Assembly: GCA_030407005.1 (NCBI GenBank)
Contig: JAUDYN010000006.1
Coordinates: 3,348,001-3,412,000, forward strand
Direction: 5' to 3'
DNA length: 64,000 bases
Source of the DNA: Desarmillaria ectypa
Lineage: Eukaryota; Basidiomycota; Agaricomycetes; Agaricales; Physalacriaceae
Shown here: one piece after another, positions 34,464 to 47,104 of the stretch
How the letters are laid out: every line of letters begins with the position of its first letter
Numbering within the stretch: the stretch's first letter is position 1
Position numbers and translations under genes: made by a program
Notes under the pieces: generated by a model
What the model saw: only the letters and a program-made list of their open reading frames with translations
Database searches by the model: none
What the model was told of the DNA's origin: nothing

Positions 34464-34885
34464 TGTTATGATTTTTCCATTATCTTATCTTATCTGAGTC
34501 ATAGCCATGACTCATCCATCTAATCCATCCCAGAATCCAACTTGTATCCAGTTACTTGCCGGCTACCACCCTCATTCTCACCATTTGTCACCCCAGATGC
34601 TTTCCATTGGTTATATGATCCTTCCAGACCACCACACTTCGACACCATTTGTGCATGGACCTTAGCGTTTCATCTATATATATCACCATAGAAATACTAT
34701 ATAAGTAGAGTAAACTACACAGTTGTACTCTATCTCTTGTTTAAATTCAAATCATATACTCCTTGACTCGCACTACACAGAAGACTAAAGCTTCTATCTC
34801 TCCACATGGGTGATTGTTCGAATGCATAACAGCCCAGAGAGATCAGCTGATGTCCCAAGTCACATGCCCAAGGTGGTGCCTAACA
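34464..34885 (+). repeat. 3' LTR of E5
   Basis: A complete 422-bp LTR, TGTTATGATT to CCTAACA, with TATATAAG at 34698-34705. ATCTCTTGTTTAA at 34732-34744 is the segment that pairs with the priming site in the E8/E9 subfamily. ATATA (34886-34890) is the likely target duplication on the E6 side. Confidence 0.9.
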
Positions 34886-37798
34886 ATATACTTCATCTCT
34901 CAGAATTCAAGCCTATCCTTCTGATGAGAGTTCAGTACTGCAGGTGATTGGAATGATTTCCTTGGAGAATCAGTTGACAATTATCAGAATGGCATCATAT
35001 CCATTTGAGAGTGGTAATCCTGTGACCATGTCAACTGAGATATGTGTCCATGGTTCTGAAGGAATTTTGTTGTGGTGAAGAGGGGTGTGCTTGGCTTGAG
35101 TATTGGTTTTGGTTCGAGCACATGTTTTGTATGCCTGAACATATGTTTCTATATCCTTCTTCATCTTTGGCCACCAATAGTCTCTCAAGACTAACTCCTT
35201 GGTCTTTTCTACTCCCAGGTGTCCAGCCGTGATGTGATCATGGCATCTGGCCACAACTTCTCCTTATAGTCCATAGTCTTGAGGAACATAAATTCATTGA
35301 TAATAAAAGATAAGTCTGTCTTCCATCTTCATTTCTCTTTTGTGGTTAAGGGCCTTGGCAATTCCTTGATCCTGTTTCTGGTTATTGTGAGTTGCACTTT
35401 TAACATGTTCCCAGATCTCTTTCTCTATTGGCATGATCATAGCATTAAAGAACTTGGCTTTAAGGACAACTACTTCTTGATTATCATTCTTGCATTGTTC
35501 ATGGTCTGCTTGTCAACTGCGTAGGTCTGCTTTCTTGTTGGCAGTTCCTGGTTTATGATGGAGAGTGAAATGGTATTCTACAAATTCTGTGACCCATTGT
35601 GCTTGTCTGTGATTAAGCTTTTGCATTTTGTGGAAATATTGTAGATTCTGATGATCTGTCCAGATTTCAAACTCTACTGCAGCTTCCATGAGGCAATGTC
35701 TCCATTTGTCAAGAGCAAGCATGATTGTGAGTAATTCCTTGTTATATATCTTGTAATTTCACTTGGTGACAGTTAATGCTTTTGATAAAAATGTGACTGG
35801 TCTCCATTTTCCATCTTGTTCTTGGCTCAAAATAGCACCAATTGCCCCCTCACTAGAATCCGTTTCCACATGGAATTGTCCTTTCTCCATTGGAATGGCT
35901 AGGACTACATCTGTTGCCAATTGTGCTTCAAGTCATTGAAACATGACTTGTTGCACCATCCCCTATGTCTATGGCTCCTTTTCTGTGAGTCATGTGATCT
36001 GCCTTACTATATCACTATATCCTTTGATAAAGCATCTATAGAAGATGGTGAATCCTAAAAATGACTGTAGTTTCTGTTTCTTAGTGGGAACTGGCCATTC
36101 TGTGATTCCTGTGACCTTGACTGGGTCCATGCAAATGGATCCTTCACTGATGATGACACCCAAGTACTCAGTTTCAAGTACTTTGAACTTGCACTTGCCC
36201 ACTTTCAGGAACAACTTGTATTTCCTGAGAAGTTCCAACACCTGTCAGACTATTTGTTAATGTTCTTCCAGATTCTTGGAGAATATCAGAATATCATCAA
36301 GATAAACTGTAACTTTTCCTGTAGTGATAATATCTTTGAAAATATTGTTCATCATCCATTGGAAGGTAGTGGGCAAATTAGTGAGCCTGAAGAATATTAC
36401 CATGGGTTTAAACAACCCTCAGTTTGTTTTGAATGCTGCTTTCCATTCATCATCCTCTTTAATGCATGCATTGTTATATCCCCATTATATGTCCAACTTG
36501 GTGAAGTATTTGGCACTTCCCAGCTTGTCCATTAACTCAGATATGAGTGGTAAGAGATATTGGTTTTTAATAGTCATTTTGTTGAGTTTTTGATAATCCT
36601 GGACAAGATATAGTTTTCCATCCTTTTTTTTGACAAAGAAGAATGGCAAGGCCATTGGAGATTTAGAGGGTCGAATCCACCCTGAGGCAAGATTTTCCTC
36701 AAGGAATTTATCGAGTTCCTCCTGCTCAGTTCAATTCAATGGATAGACTTTACAGTCTAAAGTTGATTTGGCATTTGGGACCAATTCAATTGCATGATTC
36801 CAGGGCTTCCATTCTGGAAGTTCATCAAAGTTTTCTTTGTCAAACAAGTTTTTGAAATTCTAATAGGCTTCAGGTACCATACTTTCAAAGGACTTCTTGG
36901 CTTTTCCTTCATTAGCTTTGGCTGCAAGCTCATTAGCTTTATGAATGGCCCATATTTTAATTGCTTCTGTGAAGTCCACTGCTAAAATGGTTTTTCCTTC
37001 TTCTAGTTTCTACTCATCATCTTCATCAGTATCAGGTAATGTATAAGGATTCTGTATGCATTGACAATGGGTGAACAGGATCTTTCCAGTTTCTCAGTTG
37101 ATGATGGGATTATGGTATAAAAGCCAGTCATGTCCAAGGAATATTTCTTTGCTTCCAAGGTTGGTGACTGCTAGATCTATTCATTCACTATGGTCTCCAA
37201 CTTTGAGATGTAGTTCTACAAACAATGTGATTTCCCCTGCCTTGTTGTAGGATCTGTCAGCATTGTATACAGGAATAGGGCTGGCTGTTGATCTCATTTT
37301 GAGATTATGTGCATAGACATAGGAGCTATAGATAGAACTCCCAGTACACTCACTATTGAGTAATGCAGTAGCTCCTAGTATTATATGGGTGTCCAGGGTT
37401 TTGATTTGTACAGGTACTTGTAAATCCTGATATTTGCTGTTCTATGCTCAAATGTTGTATTGGATAGGCTTGCATAGTTCATCAAGCTATTTGAGGGCAC
37501 ATGGTCATTCTGCTTTTCAAAGTCCTTTGAGGAGATTATCTATGACCTTCTTAACATGGCATTTGTTTATCCAGTTTAGTAGAATGGTTTTGGTCACTGC
37601 CTCACTCCTTGTGTCTTTGATTGCCCTCTAAGTCCATTCAGTCTTGAAGGGTTTAAGCCACTCTGTTGGCTTCTTCTCTGGGGGCACATCCTTCACTGTC
37701 TCCTGAGTTTCCATCTCCTTTTTTGGCTTCTGCTGTTTCTCTTGATAGTTCCTGAAGATGGTATCATCATCTTCATCAGGAACTTTGACAAGACCAAC
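34886..37798 (-). pseudogene. pol fragment of a second chromovirus, E6
   Basis: The minus strand carries a pol N-terminus with VPDEDDDTIFR (about 37780), a degraded protease (about 37400-37150), RT (36740-36000, YLDDIL kept near 36295), RNase H (35722-35513, IWTDHQNLQYFHK) and the first half of integrase (35254-34900, HDHITAGHLGVEKTKE, then VDMVTGLPLSNGYDAI). Identity to E1-E5 is moderate, so it is a separate family. It is cut on the left by E5 and on the right by E7. Stops and frameshifts are frequent. Its LTRs are not in place, so it cannot be linked securely to the LTR fragments at 5060 or 14656. Confidence 0.82.
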
Positions 37799-38223
37799 TG
37801 TTACAGCCTGTCTTAAACATGTGACTTGGGACATAAGCGGTTCTCTTGGGCTGTTACATGTTCAAACAATCACCCATATAGAGAACTGAGCTTGGTCTTT
37901 GGTGTGGTGCAGTAAGAGGTATAAGAATGTAATTTAGTCAAAAGATAGAGTACAATGGTGAAGTTTACTCTACTTATATACTGTAAGTATGGTGTATATT
38001 AATAGGTGAAATGATATGGTTCATGAGGAAATGGTACAGTTCCTGAGAGGATGGTGGAAGTCAGATGGATCATAGTCCAATGAAAGGGAATGAGGGTGAC
38101 ATCCTGCATGAATGGAGGTGGTGGTCGGTGAGAGTGTCAATATGAAATAAAGACAATGGCTGATTAGATGGATGAGTCATAGATATGACTCAGATAAGAT
38201 GAGATAATGGAAAAATCATAACA
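37799..38223 (-). repeat. 3' LTR of gypsy element E7
   Basis: A 425-bp inverted LTR (plus-strand TGTTACAGCC to ATCATAACA). CCAAC at 37794-37798 would be its target copy in E6. TTAGTCAAAAGAT at 37934-37946 is the segment complementary to the E7 priming site. Confidence 0.88.
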
Positions 38224-41200
38224 TTACCCCCTTGTTAAAGCAGTCATCCTGACTGCTAAGGCTCTTCTTTGGGGGTGTCAAGTTGTGTTTCAGTTTGACT
38301 GATCCAGTACTGGTCAATCAGGTTTTTCCATATGTCTTGATCTGGATTGATGATCCACTTCTGATGTCCATCCCTTCATTGTGCTAGATATGCAACATCG
38401 CTGTTGTTGGAATATTTGTGGTCCAGTATCTTGATCACTATTTTGTTCTTGGTTACAATTTTGAGAGTGTATAAGGCATGGTTTACACTGGTCTGGTACT
38501 CTTTGATCACTTCCATAGCATTCAACATCTCAGTTTCTCTCACCCAGGAATTGTGTTCCCTGGTCCATCCCTTCTATTTGACTAGATAATCCATAACTTC
38601 TCTGGATGGTTGTCCTCTTTTGGAGCATACTTTTCAAGTGTGCGAATCCAAAACTTCTTTGATTTCATATTCTTCTTGACCATCAATGAGGTCTGGGGAA
38701 GGAGGCAGCAGTTGTTGCTGATTGGGGAATGAAGGCATGATATATGGAGTTAGCAATTTCTCATTGAATTGAGGATGTATCTTCCAGTGAGGTGGCAGTT
38801 TTAACTTGTAAGCTGCTATTCTGGACTTCTCAACAATTTTGAATGGTCCTGTTTGTTTGTCATCAAGTTTTTTCTTGGGTCATAGAAGATGAAGGTTGGT
38901 GGTATCAAGCCAGACCTTATCACTGACATGGTATTTGCAAGGTGATTGCTTTCATTTGTCATATTGCACCTTTATTTGTGCTGCTGCCTTTTCCAATGCA
39001 TCATGAACTTCCTTATGGACCTTGGCCATAGTTTCAGTGAAGTCAACAGCTGCGGGATTGGCAAAACCAGTTTTTTGGACTGACTCAGGGATGAGTCAGG
39101 GATTTTGTCCATAAAGAACCATGAAGGGACTTTTGCTGATAGCCAAGTGGATTCAGTTATTATGGGCAAATTCTGCCAGTGGTAGCTATAATGTCCAGTC
39201 TGTTTGTTGATGGTTGATGAAGATTTGAAGGTATTTTTCAACCTCCTAGTTGACTCTCTCTGTTTGTCCATCGGTCTGGGGATGATACACTGTAGAGGCA
39301 TTTTGTATGATATTCAGCATTTGATAGAGTTCTTTCATGAATGCTGATACAAATTGGGGTCCTCAGTCTGAAATAACCATCTGTGGCATTCCATATTTTG
39401 CATACACATGGTTGTGGAGCATTAGAGCCCATCCTTCAGTGGATAACTCTTCATTGCATGGAATAAGGATTATGTTCTTGGAGAATCGATCCATGATAAC
39501 AAGCAAGGCATTGAATCCTTCTGACTCTGGGAGACCAGTGACTATGTCAACTGAAATATGAGTCCATGGAGTATCAGGGATTGTTTGGATGGAGGGGAGC
39601 AGCTTTTGCCTGCATGTCACTCTTTGTCCTTTGACATATCTCGCATCCCTTGATATAGGATTCAATGTCTTTCTTCATTTTTGGCCACCAATATTCTCAT
39701 AGGACGGGTTCTTTGGTCTTGGCAATACCTGGGTGTCCAGCAGTGATATGATCATGATATTGAGCAATAATATCTCTGCAAAGTGAAAGGTCTTGAGGAA
39801 TATAGATTCTTCCATCATACCACAGAATCTCATTTTCCTGCATAATTTCTCATTCGTGGTTAAGGGATTTCTCTATCCCTTGATCCCATTGACTCTTTTG
39901 TCGAGTTGTGTCTCTTATACATGTGATTCATTCCTCAGTGGTGGGCAGTATTAATGCCCAGAAATGTTCAGGAGAAAGTACAATCATGTTCTGATTGTCT
40001 TCTTTTCCCTGGTCATGATCATCTCTTCGACTGAGAAGGTCAGCCTTCTTGTTGGCAATTCCAGCTTTGTGTTGAAGAACAAAGTGGTATTCAGCTAATT
40101 CCATAACCCATCGAGCTTGGCATCAGTTTAGCTTTTGAGGCTTCTGGAAGTATTGGAGATTTCGATGATCTGTCCAGATCTCAATAATCTCTTTTGCACC
40201 CATCAGATAGTGACGCCATTCTTCTAGGGCTAGCATGATGGCCAGCAATTCTTTGTCATAAATCTCATAGTTGCATTCAGTGACTGTCAAGGCTTTTGAC
40301 ATGAAGGTGATGGGTCTCCATTTGCTGTTCTGTTCTTGGCTTAGAACAGTGCCAATGGCTCCATCACTGGCATTGGCCTCTACTTGAAACTTCCCATCAT
40401 CTGAGGGAATCATTAAAACTATGTTCATGGTCATCAACTTTTTGAGTTGTGAGAATGCTTGTTCTTGTTCTGATTCCCAAGTCCAGTTGACCTTCCCAGT
40501 CAGTTGAGTGAGGGGTCATACGATCTTGGAATAATCACAAATGAACTTTTGGTAAAAGTTCGTAAAGCCTAAGAAGGACTGGAGTTCTTTCTTTTTTGTG
40601 GGAGTGGGCCATTCAGCAATTCTGGAAACTTTGACGGGATCCATGTGGATTGCATCTTCACTGATGATGACTCCCAAATACTCAGTTTTGAGTATCTCAA
40701 ACTCGCATTTTTCTGCTTTGAGAAACAGTTTGTTTTCTCATAGACGTTGTAGAACTTGTCGGACAATGATATGATGTTCTGACAAAGATTTTGTGAATAT
40801 GAGGATATCATCAAGGTAAATTGTGACTTTTCCTCCAGCAATTAAATCCTTAAAGATGTCATTCATCATCCATTGGAATGTGGCTGGTGAATTGGTAAGG
40901 CCAAAGAATATGACCATCAGTTCAAAGAGACCTTGGTTAGTTCTGAATGCAGCCTTTTCTTCGTCTCCATCTTGGATTCGTACATTGTTATATCCCCATC
41001 TGACATCCAGCTTAGAGAAATATTTGGCTTCCCATAGCTTATCAATGAGTTTAGAGATTAGAGGGAGTGGGTAATGATTTTTAATTGTCATTTTGTTCAG
41101 TTTTCAATAGTCCTGAACTAGATATAAAGAGCCATCCTTCTTCTTGATGAAGAAGAAAGGGGAGGTGAAGGGGGATTTGGAAGGTCGGATTCTTCCAGAG

Positions 41201-43025
41201 TTGAGGTTTTCATCAAGAAACTTGTCAAGTTGTTCCTGTTTGTTTCAGTTGAGTGGATAGACTTTACAATCCAGCATAGATTTGGCATTGGGGGTTAGCT
41301 CAATGGCGTGATCCCAAGGTTTTTGGTCAGGTAATTCATCAAAACTTTCTTTGGAGAATAAATCTCTAAAGCTTTGATACTGAGGAGGTACAAGCTCCTC
41401 GAACATCTTTTTCAGTTTTTCTGCATTGGCAGCTGCTGCCAATTCGTTTGCATGATGTACTGCTTGAAGTATGATTTCTTCTTGCATATTTACTGCAAGA
41501 ATGGGTTCTCCTTCTTCAAGCTCTTCATCCCATCTATCTTCTTCATCAGAATCAGAAAGAGTGAAATGATTTTTTACACAATAATATTGTCCAAATGTCA
41601 TGGCTCCCGATTTCCAGTTGACAAGGAGATTGTGGCATTTAAGCCAGTCATGGCCTAAGTACACTGTCTTGGAGCCTAGGTCCAGTGACTGCAAGGTTGA
41701 TTTGTTCAATATGGTCTCCGATGGTCATACAGAGTTCCATGAATTCTGTTACATCACCTGCCTTGTTACAGATTCCATCTGCATTGTACACTGGTATGGG
41801 AGAGGCCGCTTTTCAGATATCCAACTGGTGTTGTTGGATGTAGGTTCAGTTGATAGAGCTGCCAGTGCAGCCACTATCCAACAATGCATAGGTTGTCAAG
41901 GTTTTCTTTCCTGTACAGGGAGAGAGTTGGATATCCACCAAAAAGTCTTGGCCAGAGCTCTTGGTTCTATGGATATATTGGATTGGTTCGTGAAGTTTGT
42001 AGAGTTGCTCTCATGCAAGACTTTCTTCAGTATTCAAGCTCTGGATGAGCTCATCGGTTATCTCTCCAAGTCATTTGGGATGAACCCAAGTGGAAAGAAC
42101 AGCCTTGGCTATGGCTGGGTTTTTGGTGGCATGAACTGCCCTTAGAGTCCAATCAACTCCAAAGGGTTTGTACCACACATGATTGTGTACCCCCATTACT
42201 GGCGGGATTTTGAGATTCAGTACCCTCTTGTTAGGCAGGATTTTAGGTATCAGGATACTGGCTTTGGACTGTTTTGCTTGCCATAGTCTAAAGGCAGTGT
42301 CATCTTCTTCATTGGGTATTTCAATGATGGTAGTGGTCCTGTTACCATGCCCCCTCTTTACCATCTGGGCACTAGTGGCTTCCCCCTGTTCTTTGGCTTT
42401 AGTTTGCTCGGGAACTTGTTTAGACTTGGAAGGAGTCTGGCTTTGGCTTGAGGCTTCTGAGGTTCTGCTACTACCCATCCCAGTGGAGTTGGCCATGGTG
42501 CCAGGTGCGAATCTTATCAGCATTGCAGTCAGCTCTGCCACTAGGTTTCTCCCAACTGGACCAGATAGCATGTGGCCCCAATCCTGGCCTTGGTGAGAGG
42601 CACTGTCCTGGTTCCCCACCAACCCTGGCAAGGTTTGGTGACTTGCCTCCTGACTCATTGGAAGTACTGAGCTTTTTGGACTTCTGAGAGGCCCAAGGGC
42701 ATCTCGCCTACTAGTCTCCATCTGCAGTTTTACCCATGTATCTGGTGAGTTCCACTGTGTGGGCTCAGTGGACTTTATGGCAGTGCCAGCACCACCTGGC
42801 AAATCCTGCACCTCATCAGGGGCTCAGGATTCACTATAGATAATTGTGTCAGCTTCTTTTAGGAGTGTGACATATCTGTTTGTTGTCAATTCTTTAGAGG
42901 TCTTTGGCTTCAGGGTTTGTGAGGTCATATAATATATATTGGTTTTCATAGGTAATTGTCTGTGTTTATAATAGTCAGTCCAACCTGCAGAGACTGAGGA
43001 CTCATCTTTGAGGGACTTGGTTGAG
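38224..43025 (-). pseudogene. pol of gypsy element E7, broken
   Basis: From right to left: overlap with gag in the -1 frame (GGKRVGRQGF ...), linker (42811-42071, 246 codons open, EIPNEEDDTAFRLW), protease (41900-41600), RT (41091-40440, YLDDIL intact), RNase H (40437-40123), integrase (39700-38860, VDIVTG, SD*GPQF with TGA at 39363-39365), chromodomain and second chromo-like domain. At K-TGPF the arginine is CAA (38853-38855) instead of TGA. This is the most complete element in the window, lacking only part of its 5' LTR. Frameshifts and stops make it inactive. Confidence 0.9.
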
Positions 43026-43045
43026 CAAGGGGAATCGAACCCTTG
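43026..43045 (-). promoter_or_regulatory. gag-pol junction hairpin, E7 copy
   Basis: CAAGGG-TTCGATTC-CCCTTG on the minus strand, starting five bases after the gag TAG (43053-43051). Pol is open in the -1 frame through the hairpin. Stem, spacer and frame relation are the same in E8, consistent with a recoding stimulator. The loop also matches a pol III B box (GGTTCGATTCC). Confidence 0.55.
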
Positions 43046-43050
43046 TCGAC

Positions 43051-45486
43051 CTACTCTTTTGCCTCCTCAATTTTGGCTGTAGGCAGCACCACTTTATTAG
43101 TGGGCCCTACTGACCGAATGTTCTTGAACTCCTTTCTTCTAGGGCAATCCTTGCTCAGGTGACCTTTCTCATCACACCTGAAACATCTGCCCTCTGCTCA
43201 CTGTCAATCAATGTCCATAGGCTTCCCTGCCCCTCCATATGTTGTCCACCTTCCTGTTCCAGCATCCTGACTTGCCCCAGTGTTAGTCATCAGCTTTGGT
43301 GCTGAGTAACTTGTTGCCCCAGTGGCAGTCTTACTACTGGGGTGTTGTTGTTGTTGCTGTTGCTGGGGACAGGAATCCTTCTTCTGCCTATCCCAGGGTG
43401 CATCAGTGGTCTGGTCAAAGACCCATTTCCTCTGCCATTCTTCATACATGTGCAAAATGTGCTCCTTCCACTCCAGATATAAGCATGGGATATTGATGCC
43501 CATGTTGGATATGAAGGTTGTATAGAAGGAAGAAACTCCTAGACATATGGCCTTCACCATGGTGCCATGCTCGTTTTCATCAGTCCACTGACCTGCCAAT
43601 TTCACCTCCTCTTCCAGCTTCTGGAAGTAGTGGGAAGCCAGCTGCATTCCCATCTTGAGGTCAAACATCCTCTTTTCATGTACTTCTTCAATGGTGGGGT
43701 CTCAGAATTGACACGAGACCATGTTGATGAAGTTGCTCCAGTCTGGATAGTGGAAATGGGCAGCAGTCCCATCATAGGAGTTGCCGACCCAGAATTCAGG
43801 TCTCTTATAGACCCACCAGTCCTTGGTGGCCCCCTCGAAATGGGAGGTCACAAATAGTACCAGGTGTGAAGGCATCTGGAAATAGTGCTGGAACACTTTG
43901 AAATAGGTGACACAGTCACCTATAAAGTGTTTGATATCATCATGGTCCCCTTTGAACAGAGAGGGAACCTTGATGAGGGTCAGTTTGATGCCCAAATAGG
44001 GGGCATCAGTGGGGGCATTTCTGATGAGGTTGGGAATTGGGTTGGGAGGTCCTTTTCTGGGGGGCAGTCTAGGGATTGAATATTGATCCACTCATGATCC
44101 GACAGGGGGGTATCCCCTTGGGGGGTCCATCAGTCTGCTGCATTCTGGCTCCTTTCCTTTTTTGTTGCAAAGGTATTCTTCCATACCTTCTTGAGCAGCT
44201 TCTTCCTTGGCCAGCTCATCGCACATTTCTTGAATGTGCTTCTCCTTTTTGACCAATGCATTCTTGATGCATTGTCAAAGTTCCTCTGCAGGGTTGGTAT
44301 CAGTCATCATGTCTTCTCCTGCACCTGCAAATAGAAGACTACCACCCTGATAGGGGTGGTATCCTTGTTGACATGCCTGATGATGGGGGGGAGAATCAGG
44401 CAAGGGTCATGGTCTTGCAACTGGGGTATCAGGCAGGTAATCTGGAATATTCATGTATTGGGGCTGGAAGTAGTCCAGCCTGCCATAGTGTCTGTGATCA
44501 AAATTGGGCATTTCGCCCCTCCTCTGCCTCTCGATCTGCCTCCAATATCCATAGCCTCTGAAGGGAACATTTCAGTTCCCACTGTTCATCCTCATCATGG
44601 GGTCTGAGCCCTGGTAGTAAGTCCCTGGCAGCAGCAGGGAAAAGGTTTCTGTGCCTGTTTGCATGAATGTGGGCATGAATAGTGGCATTGGGATTGGCAC
44701 CCTGAATGATGTTGCCCTGGTTGAGTGCCAACCACTCATCCATATCAGGTCTGGACTCAGTCCAGAGCATTCTTTCTTTGATGTCAGCTCATTGAAGATT
44801 CCAGGCAGTGGTTCTAAAGGGGCCAAATAGGTCCCTGTTGACCTCGGAGAGGTCAGGCCAATTGTAGTCTGCCCCATCTGGATTAAAGGGGCTATCAGGG
44901 GCAGTGGGGATTGGTGGGGACGAGGGGTTGAGCTCCCCATCGTCATCATTGGAGAGCTTGATGAGGGGGAGCGAATTTGAGGAGTCCGTTCCCCAGGGGT
45001 CATCTGGTCAGGATCAAGACCAGAGTCTGTAGGGATGGTTTTGATCTATCCCAGAATTGTTGGAGCCTCAGGGCTTAGGGGAGGGAGAATTCGACCATGG
45101 AGATACTCTCCAGTTGTGGGGTCAAAGTGAGGGAATTGGGGTATCAGGATGAGGGGGGAGGGAGTGTGGGGGTGGGTGGTCCTCAAACATAGCCTGTATG
45201 TTTCTCATGTATTCCTTAGCTGGGGAAGGGGTAGGTCATTCCAGCTAGAGGGTGACAATTCTTGCCCTCATTGTGCCTTCATGTGCATCCTTAATGGAGG
45301 AGGCAGAGGTGGTTGGGTCTGTAAAGCAGACTCAGGGATGAACAAGTGATGCCTCTTCTTGTTCTCCCAATCTGGTGGGGGGAATTCACTGGGAAAGGAC
45401 ATGGTCAGGGTGTCAGAGTGGGCATGATGGGATGGTCAGTGTTCAGGCTCACCTTTCACAGTGAAGAAGTATGTGTGCTTCTTCAT
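43051..45486 (-). pseudogene. gag of gypsy element E7, broken
   Basis: Starts MKKHTYFFTV at 45486, overlapping the small membrane ORF. A proline- and serine-rich N-terminal region follows (to about 44500), then a charged helix, the capsid-like domain (44091-43702, PSLFKGDHDDIKHFIG ... FHYPDWSNFINMV), a second helical block (43668-43204), a glutamine run, a CCHC knuckle (CFRCDEKGHLSKDC, about 43180-43140) and the tail EEAKE before TAG at 43053-43051. TGA stops lie after MDID and in the N-terminal part. Confidence 0.85.
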
Positions 45487-45589
45487 ATGTTAGTATGAGA
45501 AGAGCAGTTAAAAGTACTAGAAGTGTGGCACCTCCAATAGCAGCACCGAGAGTAATAGTTTGTTGGTTGTTTTTGTTTTTGTTGGTCAT
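45449..45589 (-). CDS. Small single-span membrane ORF upstream of gag (E7)
   Basis: Forty-six codons plus stop, intact. The N-terminus is polar (MTNKNKNNQQ). A glycine/alanine/leucine membrane segment follows at about residues 11-33, then TYEEAH and a short cysteine-containing tail. It overlaps the gag start by 38 bases, with gag in the +1 frame, as in E1, E8 and E9. No known family. Confidence 0.5.
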   Translation of the reverse strand: MTNKNKNNQQTITLGAAIGGATLLVLLTALLILTYEEAHILLHCER

Positions 45590-45634
45590 GGATGGATGCT
45601 GCTTCACATCTAGCATAGAAGGAGTGGGATTGGT

Positions 45635-45647
45635 ATCTTTTGATTAA
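45635..45647 (-). other. Putative self-priming site of E7
   Basis: The minus strand reads TTAATCAAAAGAT directly after the 5' LTR. It is complementary with one mismatch to the LTR segment ATCTTTTGACTAA (antisense of 37934-37946), which lies just downstream of the TATA box. Confidence 0.6.
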
Positions 45648-45744
45648 TGTTACAGCCCATCTTAAACATGTGACTTGGGACATAAGCGGTTCTCTTGGGC
45701 TGTTACATGTTCAAACAATCACCCATATAGAGAACTGAGCTCGG
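45648..45744 (-). repeat. Partial 5' LTR of E7
   Basis: Only the inner 97 bases of the LTR remain (plus-strand TGTTACAGCCCATC to GAGCTCGG); the long LTR copy 3 begins at 45745. Confidence 0.85.
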
Positions 45745-47104
45745 TGATATGCTGTCTACGCATTCACACCTAGATTTTGCGATTTTGTAACAATACTATT
45801 GCACATCTATCCTATACTAGTCATACATAGAGGACTATAGCTGAGGCTTTGAGCTGATAGTTAAAAGCAGTAAGCAACTGGTAGAGCCAGGACTTAGATG
45901 CAACACCATTAGTGGGTTAAATCTACCAGCCAGCCAGACTAGTAACTCAAATGCTAGCAGGACTAAGTGAAATACAGCCACTAGCAAACGAAGGATGCTA
46001 CTAGCACACAAAAACCAGGAGCAGAGTACACAGATCTCATCAAGTTCTGTCACTAGCAGCCCAGACTGGGCATAAACGCCTAAGTCAGGATAACTAGTCA
46101 CATGGCAATCTTGAAACAGGACTTAGAAATAAATTAGGAATGGATTAACCTTGAGCCCAGATCCGACTATTTCAATATAGATCTCTTATGATCGATGCTA
46201 GTGGAGCCGGACTGCACCCTCGATCATGATCGGATAGCTGTTACAGGTACCAATATCCGGATATCCATATAACCACGTTACTAGGGCCTGTAGTTGTGCC
46301 AAGGGTGTGGAAAGACCAACTGTGGAGTCTCTAGACTGAATATTTGAAAAGAAAACAGACTAGACCGACTATTGTGTGATTATTCACCATTATTCGTGAC
46401 TAGCCAAGAAATCCTTACCAATATACCCTATACCCAGATGATATTTATAGTTTTGCCTCAGTAGTATATAAGTAGTGGGATGGGCGCTCGTGCAAAGCAG
46501 GCAAGCCATCCCCACAGTTGAGCCCTCACTGGTAGTAACTGGTGTCCCCAATTAAAGGCTTTTGTGCTTAACCTCGATGAAGTGATTAATAGTCGCTAAG
46601 TCACCCATAGAATTGCATTGAATTGAAGTCCATTAGAGTCACTGTTGTGTCCTGCAAAGGTCCGGAGTGTTTTGAAGTTAGTTCAAGCAAAGTTCTCGGA
46701 GTTATAGTTTATTCTTAGGCCAAGAGCGCCACTAGTCAGCCAAGAGTGTGGCTAGTCAAGTGTTTATCACTTGTAGGAAGCAGTATAGGGCCAAGAGCGC
46801 CACCAGCCTGAAGCCGTTTCAGTCAGAACGAGTGCAGTAGCTCAAACCAAGTCACTCTTATCCAATTGTGTCTTACCCACCCCACTAGTATGAGTAGTAC
46901 TTTGTATAAACTCACTAGTAACAAATAAAATGTCTTAAAGACAATTGTACTTGATTATTGAAGTCTGCAGAGTGCTTCCATCATACTTGAAACCGCCCAA
47001 ATTCAATATTGGTGATTAAGTGTAGAGTAGTAAGAGGTTTAGTGTGATTGGTGTTCATTGCCATTCCCTAATTCTTTTGTCACTCGCCGTTACCAAGCAC
47101 ATCA
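45745..47104 (+). mobile_element. Solo long LTR, copy 3
   Basis: 1360 bp, TGATATGC to GCACATCA, nearly identical to copy 2. Left flank is the 5' LTR of E7; right flank is reverse transcriptase of E8. Those are different parts of two elements, and no target duplication is present, so this LTR marks a recombination join rather than a simple insertion. Confidence 0.88.

Noticed and set aside
43026..43045. GGTTCGATTCC at the gag-pol junction as a pol III B box or a tRNA gene.
   Set aside because: No A box lies at a usable distance, and the sequence is better explained as the loop of the junction hairpin in coding sequence.
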